DNA of 64,000 nucleotides, taken from the NCBI RefSeq assembly GCF_047730085.1, contig NZ_CP159830.1, positions 2,480,001 through 2,544,000 of the forward strand, read 5' to 3'. The notes under the pieces were generated by a model that was not told the origin of the DNA, searched no databases, and saw nothing but the letters and a program-made list of their open reading frames with translations. How positions within the stretch are numbered: the stretch's first letter is position 1; each line of letters opens with the position of its first letter. This document shows, piece after piece, positions 35,500-44,833 of this stretch. A program made the position numbers and the translations under genes. Source of the stretch: Njordibacter sp937773555. Lineage in GTDB: Bacteria > Pseudomonadota > Gammaproteobacteria > Pseudomonadales > Balneatricaceae.

Positions 35500-36615
35500 C
35501 TATATTTGCTTAGCTTGAATACGTGCAGCATGCTCTGCACTGCGACGCGTACGGTCTTTAACTTGCCCTACTAACTGGCCACAGGCAGCGTCAATATCAT
35601 CCCCACGAGTAGACCTAATCGTCGTAATAATGCCTGATTTAGCCATAATACGCTGAAACGCTTCGATTTGTGGTCTTGGACTTCTGCGGTAATCTGAGCC
35701 TGGAAATGGATTAAAAGGAATCAAATTAAGTTTACAGGGTACACGCTTTAGCACTTGAGCCAATTCGCGGGCATGCTTAGGCTGGTCGTTGATACCATCA
35801 ATCATGGTGTACTCCATGGTAATTACCCGCTTATCGCTCAAATTTTCTAAATAACGATTACAGGCATCCAACAATGCATCAATATTGTACTTTTTATTCA
35901 CTGGCACCAGCTCGTTGCGCAGCAAGTCATTGGGTGCATGTAAAGAAATAGCTAGGGATACATCAGTGATCTGGCTCAAGCGATCGATTGCTGGAACCAC
36001 ACCCGCCGTGCTTAAGGTGACACGGCGCTTGGACAAGTTATATGCATTATCGTCCATCATCAGCGCAATGGCTGGCGTGACACTGTCAAAATTAAGTAAA
36101 GGCTCACCCATGCCCATAAAAACAACATTAGTCACCCGCCGTGGTCCATTGGGGTCGACAGGGCCAAATGACTTAATAGCAATACGCAGTTGGCCAATTA
36201 TTTCAGCTGAGGTTAAGTTACGGTTAAACCCCTGCTTGCCCGTAGAACAAAAACTACAATCCAAGGCACAGCCCACTTGAGATGAAACGCACAAGGTGGC
36301 GCGATCACCCTCAGGTATAAGTACCATCTCAACTTTATTGCCACCAGACACGGCAATTACCCATTTACGGGTACCGTCTTTAGAGTCCCCACGGTAAATG
36401 ACTTCAGGCTCTACAATTTCAGCGCTTATAGTTAGCTTTTCACGCAATTTTTTACTTACGTTAGTCATGCTCTCAAAGTCATCTGCACCAAACTGATGAA
36501 TCCATTTCATCACCTGAACTGCTCGAAACTTCGGCTCGTCCATGGTCTTGAAAAAGGCTTCCATTTGCGCCTGTGAAAACCCCAGAATATTTATTTTTGT
36601 GCTGACTTCGGACAT
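35500..36615 (-). CDS. rlmN: 23S rRNA / tRNA adenine-C2 methyltransferase RlmN
   Basis: Radical-SAM enzyme of about 371 residues that methylates A2503 of 23S rRNA and A37 of some tRNAs. The CxxxCxxC cluster motif (CALDCSFC), the GEPLLN motif and the conserved resolving-cysteine region near the C-terminus (DIDAACGQL) are present. I chose the ATG at 36613-36615 (MSEVSTKINILGFSQ), which has ACAGG upstream; an ATG at 36654 lacks a site. Activity depends on Fe-S clusters made by the neighbouring isc system. Confidence 0.96.
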   Translation of the reverse strand: MSEVSTKINILGFSQAQMEAFFKTMDEPKFRAVQVMKWIHQFGADDFESMTNVSKKLREKLTISAEIVEPEVIYRGDSKDGTRKWVIAVSGGNKVEMVLIPEGDRATLCVSSQVGCALDCSFCSTGKQGFNRNLTSAEIIGQLRIAIKSFGPVDPNGPRRVTNVVFMGMGEPLLNFDSVTPAIALMMDDNAYNLSKRRVTLSTAGVVPAIDRLSQITDVSLAISLHAPNDLLRNELVPVNKKYNIDALLDACNRYLENLSDKRVITMEYTMIDGINDQPKHARELAQVLKRVPCKLNLIPFNPFPGSDYRRSPRPQIEAFQRIMAKSGIITTIRSTRGDDIDAACGQLVGQVKDRTRRSAEHAARIQAKQI

Positions 36616-36673
36616 TTTAAGACCTGTAATTAATCCATAGTTTTGCGCAGCCATTTATTTGGTCTAAACGCAA

Positions 36674-36698
36674 TGCGGCGTTCACTAGGAACGCCGCA
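36674..36698. terminator. Hairpin between ndk and rlmN
   Basis: The arms TGCGGCGTTC and GAACGCCGCA are perfectly complementary with a five-base loop, about 70 bases after ndk. The following sequence lacks a strong T run, so it may be a weak or Rho-dependent terminator or an mRNA 3'-end stabiliser. Confidence 0.55.
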
Positions 36699-36766
36699 CG
36701 TTGCATGCTGCTATTGCTGCTAAAAAATTAGCCAAAGCCATAACAGCCTACTTTAACCGACGGCTA

Positions 36767-37174
36767 TTAGCCACCGAAGAAGTAGGCAATTTCACGAGCG
36801 GCTGACGTGGTAGAGTCAGATCCGTGTACCGCGTTTGCATCAATCGATTCTGCAAAGTCGCCACGAATTGTTCCTTCAGCAGCTTCTTGTGGGTTAGTAG
36901 CGCCCATTAGATCACGGTTCTTATTGACAGCCCCTTCGCCTTCAAGCACCTGAACAACAACAGGACCAGAAGTCATAAAAGAAACCAAGTGCCCAAAGAA
37001 AGGACGTTCGCTGTGCTCAGCGTAAAAGCCTTGAGCTTCAGCTTCTGATAACTGCTTCATTTCCATACTAACAACTTTAAGGCCATTAGTTTCAAACCGA
37101 GAAACAATTTTGCCGATTACATTTTTTGCTACAGCATCAGGCTTGATGATGGACAGAGTGCGTTCTACCGCCAT
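36767..37174 (-). CDS. ndk: Nucleoside diphosphate kinase
   Basis: Protein of 135 residues, with the phosphorylated histidine in NAVHGSDS (about 117). It transfers phosphate from ATP to other nucleoside diphosphates. I chose the ATG at 37172-37174 (MAVERTLSIIKPDAVAK) with GGAGA upstream. The frame continues 22 codons upstream without family support. It lies between iscX and rlmN, as in Pseudomonas. Confidence 0.98.
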   Translation of the reverse strand: MAVERTLSIIKPDAVAKNVIGKIVSRFETNGLKVVSMEMKQLSEAEAQGFYAEHSERPFFGHLVSFMTSGPVVVQVLEGEGAVNKNRDLMGATNPQEAAEGTIRGDFAESIDANAVHGSDSTTSAAREIAYFFGG

Positions 37175-37303
37175 GGTATTCTCCAAACAGTGGGACCCAT
37201 TAAATGGGTTAATATTAAAAAAGCAAAGACGTACTAACATGTACGAGAATTTTGACCGCGTAATGATACGCTGTTTTATACGCTTTTAATAGACTGCGGG
37301 ACG

Positions 37304-37504
37304 TTAATCTAACTCATCTATCCATGCTGTCTGAATAGCTTCCAAGACCTTTTCTCCACAACGCTTGGGGTCATCATTAAAGTCTGGCAAAGCCATAACC
37401 CACTCCATTAAATCTGTGAACCTCACCATTCGCGGGTCTACATCTGGATGAACTTCATACAACTCAATGGCAATATCTAACGTATCTGTCCAAACCATGC
37501 TCAT
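37304..37504 (-). CDS. iscX: Fe-S assembly protein IscX
   Basis: Acidic protein of 66 residues, the E. coli length, with the family motifs VRFTDLMEW and DPDV/DFNDDP. It binds IscS and iron and modulates the rate of cluster assembly. I chose the ATG at 37502-37504, five bases after GGAGG. It is the last gene of the isc operon proper. Confidence 0.93.
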   Translation of the reverse strand: MSMVWTDTLDIAIELYEVHPDVDPRMVRFTDLMEWVMALPDFNDDPKRCGEKVLEAIQTAWIDELD

Positions 37505-37531
37505 AGGCACCTCCCGAGGTTTTAATTAGCT

Positions 37532-37870
37532 CTAATGCGCTTCAGATACAATATTAATAGTGTACTTTGGAATTTCCACTACTAAATTATCCTCAGCGAT
37601 AACAGCCTGACAACTGAGCCTGGAATCTGGCTCCAAACCCCACGCCTTATCTAACATATCATCTTCTAGCTCGTCCGACTCAATCATTGAATCGAACCCT
37701 TCGCGCACGATAACGTGGCATGTTGTGCAAGCACACGATTTTTCACATGCATGCTCTATATCAATTCCGTTCTCTTTAGCGGCATCTAAAATAGTCTGCC
37801 CTGCAGGCGCCTCAAATACTTGCCCCTGTGGGCAGAGTTCGGCATGTGGCAGAATAATAATTTGTGGCAT
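37532..37870 (-). CDS. fdx: 2Fe-2S ferredoxin of the isc operon
   Basis: Protein of 112 residues with the adrenodoxin-type cluster ligands in CEKSCACTTCHV and a fourth cysteine in RLSCQAV. It supplies electrons for cluster assembly on IscU. It lies between hscA and iscX. Confidence 0.96.
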   Translation of the reverse strand: MPQIIILPHAELCPQGQVFEAPAGQTILDAAKENGIDIEHACEKSCACTTCHVIVREGFDSMIESDELEDDMLDKAWGLEPDSRLSCQAVIAEDNLVVEIPKYTINIVSEAH

Positions 37871-37911
37871 TTGAGTTAACTCCTAGGCTTGTCACTGTTA
37901 TTGCAGTTTTT

Positions 37912-39795
37912 TTACAGCTGATCTATAGACTTGCCCGCCAGGGCAAGCTTAATACTGTCATCCATACGCATCGCTGCGAAGGCATCACTGGCCTTAGCCA
38001 TTTCTTCAATTTGTTTCGCAATCGCATGATGATCATGGCCATTTCGAGCCGCAACTAATCGCTGCATCTGGTTCTCAATAACCTGTTGCTGCTGCGAGGT
38101 AAGGAGACGCGCTCCATCCTCCGCTAGCGCCATCGTTATAGCTTCTCCAAGACGATCCGCCTCAACCTGCTGTTCTCGCAGACTACGGGCGCTGCGATCG
38201 TCCTCTACATTAGTCCAGCTGGCTTTGATCATATCTGCAATCTGCACATCAGACAGTCCATAAGACGGCTTCACTTGCACTGACGCAGCCACTCCCGAGG
38301 TTAATTCACGAGCACTCACCTCTAACAAGCCATCCGCATCGACCTGAAAGGTCACTCGGATTTTAGCAGCACCCGCTGCCATTGCCGGAATACCACGCAA
38401 ATCAAAACGAGATAGAGATCGGCAGTCCTGCACCAATTCTCGCTCGCCTTGCAAAACGTGGATAGCCATCGCTGTTTGGCCATCTTGATAGGTGGTAAAT
38501 TCTTGGGCACGAGCCACTGGAATAGGCGTGTTACGGTCGATAACTCGTTCCACTAAACCCCCCATGGTTTCCAAACCCAAGGATAATGGCAACACATCAA
38601 GCAACAATAACTCTTCGCCACTTTGATTGCCTGCCAATACGTCGGCCTGACGCGCTGCACCCAAAGCGACTACTCTATCTGGGTCAATATCGGTTAGTAG
38701 TGGCTGCTGAAATAAGTCTGCTACTCTTTCCTGCACTCGGAGGCTGCGAGTTGAGCCCCCCACCATCACGATTCGAGCAATATCACCTAGCGCTACTTTG
38801 GCGTCACGTAAGGTACGCTTAGTCGCTCTGACAGCTTTATCTATAATAGGGTCTAATAATAGGTTCATTCGCTCACGAGTGAGCTCTAAGTCTGCATAGG
38901 TCGCATCACCTGGCCAACCGTCAAATGATAACTCGGTGCTGCAGACATCACTTAATAGCTCCTTCCCTGCTCGGGCCAAGCGCAGCAAAAAACGCTGCTC
39001 AGCTAAGCCCAACTCTGCTGGTATTTGGCGCTCTTGACGCATCCACTCAGCAAGCGCATGGTCAAAGTCATCTCCCCCTAAGGCTGAATCACCTCCAGTT
39101 GCAAGCACCTCAAAAACACCCTGCTCCATACGTAATATAGAAATATCGAATGTGCCACCACCTAGGTCAAATACAGCAATAGTGCCTTGCTCTTGCTGAT
39201 CCTGCTCTAAACCATACGCCACTGCCGCAGCCGTTGGCTCATTGAGTAGGCGCAATACTTGAATACCCGCTAATTGAGCAGCATCTTTAGTAGCTTGACG
39301 CTGAGCGTCATCAAAGTAAGCAGGCACCGTAATCACTGCACCAACCAATTCACCACCTAGGCTACTCTCTCCACGCTGCACCAAAGCACGGAGAATGTCT
39401 GCAGAAACTTGCACAGGGCTTTTCAAACCTGACACAGTGTTGATCAGGGGCATGCCCTGATCACAGGCTTCAAATAGGTAAGGCATGCTTTCGCCAAGGC
39501 GCTTTACATCATCAATGCCACGACCCATTAAACGCTTAACAGACATTACTGTGTTAGCCGCATCATCTACTAAATGAGCCTGAGCCTTAATGCCTACCTG
39601 AGGCAGCTCGTCGGCCAAATAGCGCACCACAGAGGGTAACAAATGTTCACCGCGGCTATTAGCTAAGGTTTCTGCTTGCCCACTACGAACACTGGCCACT
39701 AACGAGTGAGTGGTGCCAAGGTCTATGCCGACAGCGAGTTTACGTTGGTGAGGTTTGGCGCTTTGACCGGGCTCTGCAATTTGCAACAAGGCCAT
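37912..39795 (-). CDS. hscA: Fe-S assembly chaperone HscA (Hsp66)
   Basis: DnaK-family ATPase of 627 residues. The nucleotide-binding domain has GIDLGTTHSLVAS, VPAYFDDAQRQATKDAAQLAG and DLGGGTFDISIL; a substrate-binding domain and helical lid follow. With HscB it releases clusters from IscU through its LPPVK motif. It starts 11 bases after the hscB stop. Confidence 0.97.
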   Translation of the reverse strand: MALLQIAEPGQSAKPHQRKLAVGIDLGTTHSLVASVRSGQAETLANSRGEHLLPSVVRYLADELPQVGIKAQAHLVDDAANTVMSVKRLMGRGIDDVKRLGESMPYLFEACDQGMPLINTVSGLKSPVQVSADILRALVQRGESSLGGELVGAVITVPAYFDDAQRQATKDAAQLAGIQVLRLLNEPTAAAVAYGLEQDQQEQGTIAVFDLGGGTFDISILRMEQGVFEVLATGGDSALGGDDFDHALAEWMRQERQIPAELGLAEQRFLLRLARAGKELLSDVCSTELSFDGWPGDATYADLELTRERMNLLLDPIIDKAVRATKRTLRDAKVALGDIARIVMVGGSTRSLRVQERVADLFQQPLLTDIDPDRVVALGAARQADVLAGNQSGEELLLLDVLPLSLGLETMGGLVERVIDRNTPIPVARAQEFTTYQDGQTAMAIHVLQGERELVQDCRSLSRFDLRGIPAMAAGAAKIRVTFQVDADGLLEVSARELTSGVAASVQVKPSYGLSDVQIADMIKASWTNVEDDRSARSLREQQVEADRLGEAITMALAEDGARLLTSQQQQVIENQMQRLVAARNGHDHHAIAKQIEEMAKASDAFAAMRMDDSIKLALAGKSIDQL

Positions 39796-39806
39796 GTGTG
39801 TATTCC

Positions 39807-40334
39807 TTAATCGAGCAACGCGCCCTCAAGGGCGTCTAATTGCTGCTGTAACTTAACAATAAACTGAAGCTTACGCACGCTTGTTTCTGCAATTTCAAAG
39901 TTTGACGAACCATAAGCCTGAGCGAACTCACTTTCTAGCTGGCTAGCCTGGTGCTGAAGTCGAGACGACATAGAATCCATTTGTGTTTCTGGGTCTTGGG
40001 CCTGAGACATCTCTTCTAGGGATTCTCGCAGCTCTATTTGCTGCAACAAAAAATCCATCGGCATTTGTGTGTTGGTCGGCGCTAATGGATCCATACCTTG
40101 AAGCTGAAGCAAATAAATGCCACGCTTTAACGGCTCGCTCAAGGTTGCGTAGGCTTGGTTCAAATACGCCGTTATTTGTACCGCCCGTCTTTGATCACTA
40201 TCAGACTTTGATACAAAGCGGTCGGGGTGGTGCTGCTGCTGTAGCTGTCGATGAGATTGGCGCAGTGCCACGGAGTCCACTGCAAAATCACAAGACAAGC
40301 CATAACAAGAGAAATAATCTTGACTAATATCCAT
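39807..40334 (-). CDS. hscB: Fe-S assembly co-chaperone HscB (Hsc20)
   Basis: Protein of 175 residues with an N-terminal J domain containing HPD (HHPDRFVSKSD) and a C-terminal helical bundle that holds IscU. It stimulates HscA ATPase and delivers IscU. It lies between iscA and hscA. Confidence 0.95.
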   Translation of the reverse strand: MDISQDYFSCYGLSCDFAVDSVALRQSHRQLQQQHHPDRFVSKSDSDQRRAVQITAYLNQAYATLSEPLKRGIYLLQLQGMDPLAPTNTQMPMDFLLQQIELRESLEEMSQAQDPETQMDSMSSRLQHQASQLESEFAQAYGSSNFEIAETSVRKLQFIVKLQQQLDALEGALLD

Positions 40335-40357
40335 AGTTCTAAAATACCGAAAACTGC

Positions 40358-40681
40358 CTAAACGTTAAAGCTTTCACCACACCCACACTCACTTTTGGCG
40401 TTGGGGTTATTAAATTGAAAACCTTCATTAAGACCTTCTTTGGCATAATCTAGCTCTGTACCATCTAAATACAACAAGCTTTTCGGATCAATCACCACTT
40501 TCACACCCTTGCTGTCAAAGATTGCATCATCTGCAGATATCTTATCGACAAACTCTAAAATGTAAGCCATACCTGAGCAACCCGTGGTACGGACACCCAG
40601 TCGCACACCCTCACCTTCACCGCGATTAGCTAAGTAGTTAGTGACATGGTCGGCGGCTGCCTGTGTAATGGTAATGGCCAT
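40358..40681 (-). CDS. iscA: Iron-sulfur cluster assembly protein IscA
   Basis: A-type carrier of 107 residues with the three conserved cysteines in TGCSGMAY and CGCGESF. It takes clusters, mainly 4Fe-4S, from IscU to targets. It is in the standard position between iscU and hscB. Confidence 0.97.
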   Translation of the reverse strand: MAITITQAAADHVTNYLANRGEGEGVRLGVRTTGCSGMAYILEFVDKISADDAIFDSKGVKVVIDPKSLLYLDGTELDYAKEGLNEGFQFNNPNAKSECGCGESFNV

Positions 40682-40726
40682 GATGACTTCCTCTTCCTCT
40701 TATTCTTACTTAATAACGCCTAGGCG

Positions 40727-41104
40727 TTATTGCTTACTTTTGTAATTGTGAATTGCGGCTTTAATCGCATCTTCAGCAAGCACAGAACAGTGAATTTTTA
40801 CCGGTGGTAATGCCAACTCTTCAGAAATATTGGAATTACGAATTTCCCCAGCTTGATCCAAAGTCATGCCCTTCATCCATTCCGTAACTAATGAACTTGA
40901 CGCTATGGCAGAGCCACAGCCATAGGTTTTAAACTTGGCATCTTCAATGACACCATCATCATTTACTTTAATCTGCAGACGCATTACGTCGCCACACGCT
41001 GGTGCTCCAACCATGCCTGTGCCTACATGCGCGTCTGCTTCGTCCATTTTTCCCACGTTACGTGGGTTTTCGTAATGGTCAAGAACCTGTTCGCTATATG
41101 CCAT
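40727..41104 (-). CDS. iscU: Iron-sulfur cluster scaffold IscU
   Basis: Scaffold of 125 residues with the three cluster cysteines (GAPACGDV, TYGCGSAIASSS, KIHCSVLAEDA) and the HscA-binding LPPVK motif. Clusters are built here from sulfur delivered by IscS. A 90-base spacer separates it from iscS. Confidence 0.98.
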   Translation of the reverse strand: MAYSEQVLDHYENPRNVGKMDEADAHVGTGMVGAPACGDVMRLQIKVNDDGVIEDAKFKTYGCGSAIASSSLVTEWMKGMTLDQAGEIRNSNISEELALPPVKIHCSVLAEDAIKAAIHNYKSKQ

Positions 41105-41194
41105 GTGCTTATCCTCTCAATCTATTGTATGTGCAGGCTGTGTAAATCACACAACCTTATTATGCGAAGACCACTGGGCCTTCAGCCCGCTTTC

Positions 41195-42409
41195 TTAGTG
41201 CGCCGCCCACTGTACAGTGTCCAAATCGACACCATCTTTGTACATGTCCCACAAGGGCGATAACGCTCGTAATTTGGTCACAGCGTTAAGTGATAACTCA
41301 ATCGCCTGATCAATGTCTTCTTCCGTAGTAAAGCGTCCGATGCTAAAACGAATTGAACTATGCGCCAGCTCGTCATTCATACCCAAGGCACGCAGTACGT
41401 AAGACGGCTCTAAGCTAGCCGACGTACACGCCGAGCCAGAAGAAACAGCTAACTCACGTAAAGACATGAGCAAAGACTCACCTTCTACAAAATTAAAGCT
41501 TATGTTGGCGTTACCTGCTACTCGCTGTGTTGGATGGCCGTTCATATACACTTCTTCCATGTCCTTAACGCCATCCCACAAACGCTTACCTAAGCGGGCG
41601 ATACGGGTGTTGTCAGAGGCCATTTCTTCTTGTGCAATCGCAAACGCAGCACCCATGCCGACAATTTGATGAGTGGCTAAGGTACCAGAGCGCATGCCGC
41701 GCTCATGGCCACCACCATGAATTTGGGCTTCCAAACGAACACGTGGCTTACGGCTTACGTACAAAGCACCCACACCCTTAGGCCCATAGGTTTTATGGGC
41801 ACAGAAAGACATCAAATCAACTTTAGATACCGCTAAATCAATGGCTATTTTACCAGTACTTTGAGCAGCATCAACATGAAATATCACCTTATTGGCGCGG
41901 GTTACTTCACCAATGGCCGTAATGTCTGTCACTACTCCAATCTCATTATTCACATGCATCAAGGACACTAAAATAGTGTCTTCACGCAGGGCTTCAGCAA
42001 CTTGTTCAGCACTAATAATACCGTCTGATGTAGGCTCTAAATAAGTCACTTCGAAGCCTTCACGCTCAAGCTGGCGACAGCTATCCAACACTGCCTTGTG
42101 CTCAATTTTCGAGGTGATAATGTGCTTACCTTTTTTGTGATAAAAATGCGCCACACCCTTAATAGCGAGGTTATCTGACTCGGTCGCACCCGATGTCCAA
42201 ACAATCTCCCTTGGATCAGCATTAATTAGATCAGCAACCTGGCGACGAGCATTCTCTACCGCTTCCTCTGCCTGCCAACCATACACGTGAGACCGTGACG
42301 CTGGGTTACCAAAGTTACCCTCCTGCGTCAAACAATCACACATCAATTTCGCAACCCTTGGATCTACAGGTGTAGTTGCTGAGTAGTCCAAAAAAATAGG
42401 CAATTTCAT
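41195..42409 (-). CDS. iscS: Cysteine desulfurase IscS
   Basis: PLP enzyme of 404 residues that converts cysteine to alanine plus persulfide sulfur. The PLP-lysine motif SFCAHKTYGPKGVGAL and the mobile catalytic-cysteine loop (VSSGSACTSASLEPSYVLRALG) are intact. It feeds IscU and sulfur-modified tRNAs. Confidence 0.98.
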   Translation of the reverse strand: MKLPIFLDYSATTPVDPRVAKLMCDCLTQEGNFGNPASRSHVYGWQAEEAVENARRQVADLINADPREIVWTSGATESDNLAIKGVAHFYHKKGKHIITSKIEHKAVLDSCRQLEREGFEVTYLEPTSDGIISAEQVAEALREDTILVSLMHVNNEIGVVTDITAIGEVTRANKVIFHVDAAQSTGKIAIDLAVSKVDLMSFCAHKTYGPKGVGALYVSRKPRVRLEAQIHGGGHERGMRSGTLATHQIVGMGAAFAIAQEEMASDNTRIARLGKRLWDGVKDMEEVYMNGHPTQRVAGNANISFNFVEGESLLMSLRELAVSSGSACTSASLEPSYVLRALGMNDELAHSSIRFSIGRFTTEEDIDQAIELSLNAVTKLRALSPLWDMYKDGVDLDTVQWAAH

Positions 42410-42469
42410 GTATATTCTCCACTGTCACATACAGCTATTAGTCAATCTTCAAAACAGATGAGCAGATAA

Positions 42470-42943
42470 TTACTCACTTACAAAATTTAGGAACTCAGCG
42501 GTATTAGCTTGTTCTATTTGACGCTGCGCATGGGCTTGTATTTCACCTTGGCTAACCAAGTCAGCTAAACTAATATCACTCAAAAAGGAATGAATTTGAT
42601 TACTCAGGTCAGTCCATAGGTGATGCGTCAAGCACATTTTTCCTGCTTGGCAGTTTTCTGTACCTCTGCAGCCAGTGGCATCAACAGCTTCATTGACTGC
42701 GTCAATCACCTGCGCCACAAAAATATTTTCTGCTTCTCGGCTCAGACAATAACCACCGCCTGGGCCCCGAACACTTTGCACTAAACCTTGGCGACGTAAC
42801 TTAGAAAAAAGCTGCTCTAGGTAAGACAATGAGATCACTTGGCGTTCTGAAATATCAGCCAAACTTATTGGCTTATCAGACGCATGGATAGCAAGGTCTA
42901 ACATTGCAGTCACCGCGTAACGGCCTTTGGTAGTGAGCTTCAT
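42470..42943 (-). CDS. iscR: Fe-S regulator IscR
   Basis: Rrf2-family repressor of 157 residues. A winged helix-turn-helix (about 1-60) is followed by the cluster-binding cysteines spaced C-x5-C-x5-C in CRGTENCQAGKMC. It senses Fe-S status and represses the isc operon, of which it is the first gene. A matching operator overlaps the promoter at 42972-43005. Confidence 0.97.
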   Translation of the reverse strand: MKLTTKGRYAVTAMLDLAIHASDKPISLADISERQVISLSYLEQLFSKLRRQGLVQSVRGPGGGYCLSREAENIFVAQVIDAVNEAVDATGCRGTENCQAGKMCLTHHLWTDLSNQIHSFLSDISLADLVSQGEIQAHAQRQIEQANTAEFLNFVSE

Positions 42944-42971
42944 TAGACCGCCTCAGTTTTAATTATACTCT

Positions 42972-43005
42972 ATTTTACTAAAACCTGACTAAATTAGTCA
43001 AGTAT
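42972..43005 (-). promoter_or_regulatory. isc operon promoter with IscR type 1 box
   Basis: On the minus strand a -35 TTGACT (42996-43001) and a -10 TAAAAT (42972-42977) are 18 bases apart. The segment ATACTTGACTAATTTAGTCAGG (43005-42984) overlaps the -35 and matches the form of E. coli type 1 IscR sites. Autorepression by cluster-loaded IscR is the likely control. Confidence 0.75.
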
Positions 43006-43031
43006 TAAAGCGCTTCTATTAAAGGCCCATT

Positions 43032-43802
43032 TTATACTGGTTTATCAGTTGCAGGATCAATGGCTGCCTCAAAGTCTGCAACATTTAAGGCCGGCAGGTT
43101 TTCATCTACATAACTTGCATCTAACTCTTTCATTTTAGCCGCCATGCAATGCAATTTCCTGTCCACTGCATGCATATGATCCAGAATGGCAGATAAAGAT
43201 TTAGCCACCGGATCTGGCAGGTCTGAGCTCATGCCATAGGCGTCAAACTTGTCAGCCAGGTCTTGGCGTAACTTTTGTTCAGCCTCGCTGGGCCTTTCAA
43301 TAATACGCCCAGGAATGCCAACCACGGTTGCATTTGCGGGAACAGCTTTAGTCACCACAGCATTGGAGCCCACGCGAGCATTTTTACCCACTTCAAAAGG
43401 GCCCAATATTTTTGCCCCAGCACCCACTACCACACCGTCGTTCAGCGTGGGGTGGCGCTTACCTTTGTCCCATGTTGTGCCACCTAAGGTCACGCCGTGG
43501 TATAAGGTTACGTCGTCCCCAATAATGGCTGTTTCACCAATCACTACACCCATGCCGTGATCAATAAAAAACCGATGACCAATTTGTGCCCCAGGATGAA
43601 TCTCTATTCCTGTAAGCCAGCGAGTTACGGTAGACAGGTAACGCCCTAACCACTTAAGCCCAATATTCCAAAAAGTGTGGGCTATACGATGCAACAGCAA
43701 AGCGTGTAAGCCGGGATAGCAGGTAAGCACCTCAACAAAATTTCTTGCCGCTGGATCGCGGTGAAAAACGGAGGCGATATCTTCTTTCAGATGTCTAAAC
43801 AT
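43032..43802 (-). CDS. cysE: Serine O-acetyltransferase
   Basis: Hexapeptide-repeat enzyme of 256 residues that makes O-acetylserine for cysteine synthesis. It shows the left-handed beta-helix signatures (IHPGAQIGHRFFIDHGMGVVIGETA) and catalytic histidines. The C-terminal tail is long. It sits between trmJ and iscR. Its product feeds cysteine synthase, part of which is encoded at the right edge, and ultimately IscS. Confidence 0.97.
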   Translation of the reverse strand: MFRHLKEDIASVFHRDPAARNFVEVLTCYPGLHALLLHRIAHTFWNIGLKWLGRYLSTVTRWLTGIEIHPGAQIGHRFFIDHGMGVVIGETAIIGDDVTLYHGVTLGGTTWDKGKRHPTLNDGVVVGAGAKILGPFEVGKNARVGSNAVVTKAVPANATVVGIPGRIIERPSEAEQKLRQDLADKFDAYGMSSDLPDPVAKSLSAILDHMHAVDRKLHCMAAKMKELDASYVDENLPALNVADFEAAIDPATDKPV

Positions 43803-43893
43803 GACCTTAATCCTAAATTAGTGGAGCGCAGCTCAACGCTTGCCTAAACGACAGCATTAGTCAATTACTAGGCAGATGTGGATTATATGGTGT

Positions 43894-44649
43894 CTAACGC
43901 AGCTTTTTCAACGTGCGCTGCGTGGCCGTTAAGATACCACGCATAATGTTATGCTCAATTCGATCCATTCGGGCACGAACATACAAGCGCCTTAAACGAG
44001 CCATTAGCTGACGCGGGCTTTCTGGGTCTAAAAACTCAACGTCTACTAAGGTTTCCTGCATGTGATCAAACAACTTTTCCATTTGGTCATTAGTCGCCAA
44101 CTCTTCGTCCCATTCGGTTCCCCAAATAGGCGCAGGCGCATCACCTTTTTCTCCAGCCAATACGGCCATACGTAATTCATAAGTAACCACCTGCACTGCT
44201 GCAGCTAGGTTGAGCGAACTAAAGTCTTCGTGAGAGGGTATATGTACGTGAAAATTACACAGGTGCAACTCTTCGTTTGTAAGGCCACGGTCTTCGCGGC
44301 CAAACACAAACGCAACGTCATGCTTTGGCAGCTCCGCTAAGGCCTGCGCAGCGGTTTGTCTGGGGTCTAGTAAAGGCCACGGAATATTGCGACTGCGGGC
44401 ACTAGTCCCTACCACTAAACCACAACCCTCTATCGCCTCTGCTAAGCTACCCACTACTTTGGCATCAGCCAAAACGTCTTGTGCACCCGCAGAGCGAGCA
44501 TCCGCCTTACCACTGGGAAATTCCCGCGGCTCTACCAACACTAAATTGTGCATACCCATGTTCTTCATGGCTCGGGCCGCGCCACCAATGTTGCCGGGGT
44601 GCGAAGTATTTACCAAGACAATGCGCGCGTTGGCCATTAAATTTTGCAT
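43894..44649 (-). CDS. trmJ: tRNA (cytidine/uridine-2'-O)-methyltransferase TrmJ
   Basis: SPOUT methyltransferase of about 251 residues that modifies position 32 of tRNA anticodon loops. Motif 1 NTSHPGNIGGAARAMKNMG, motif 2 FGREDRGLTNEEL and motif 3 SLNLAAAVQVVTYEL are conserved. The start is uncertain: 44649 (MQNLMANARIVL) or 44637 (MANARIVL), neither with a strong binding site. It is divergent from suhB, a pairing also seen in Pseudomonas. Confidence 0.94.
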   Translation of the reverse strand: MQNLMANARIVLVNTSHPGNIGGAARAMKNMGMHNLVLVEPREFPSGKADARSAGAQDVLADAKVVGSLAEAIEGCGLVVGTSARSRNIPWPLLDPRQTAAQALAELPKHDVAFVFGREDRGLTNEELHLCNFHVHIPSHEDFSSLNLAAAVQVVTYELRMAVLAGEKGDAPAPIWGTEWDEELATNDQMEKLFDHMQETLVDVEFLDPESPRQLMARLRRLYVRARMDRIEHNIMRGILTATQRTLKKLR

Positions 44650-44833
44650 GAAAGCTGCTAACCTAAGAATGAATAAATTTCGAAGTGGCAATAATAGCGA
44701 TATTCCATAATTTTGTCGTGGTTAGAACGCGAATCTGTAAGCGTAACTGGGTTTTTTTACCACTTTTTTGCTATACTGCTCGCCTTCGACGCATTTGCGT
44801 CCCGTTCTTTATAAACTTTAAGGTAATTCACCC

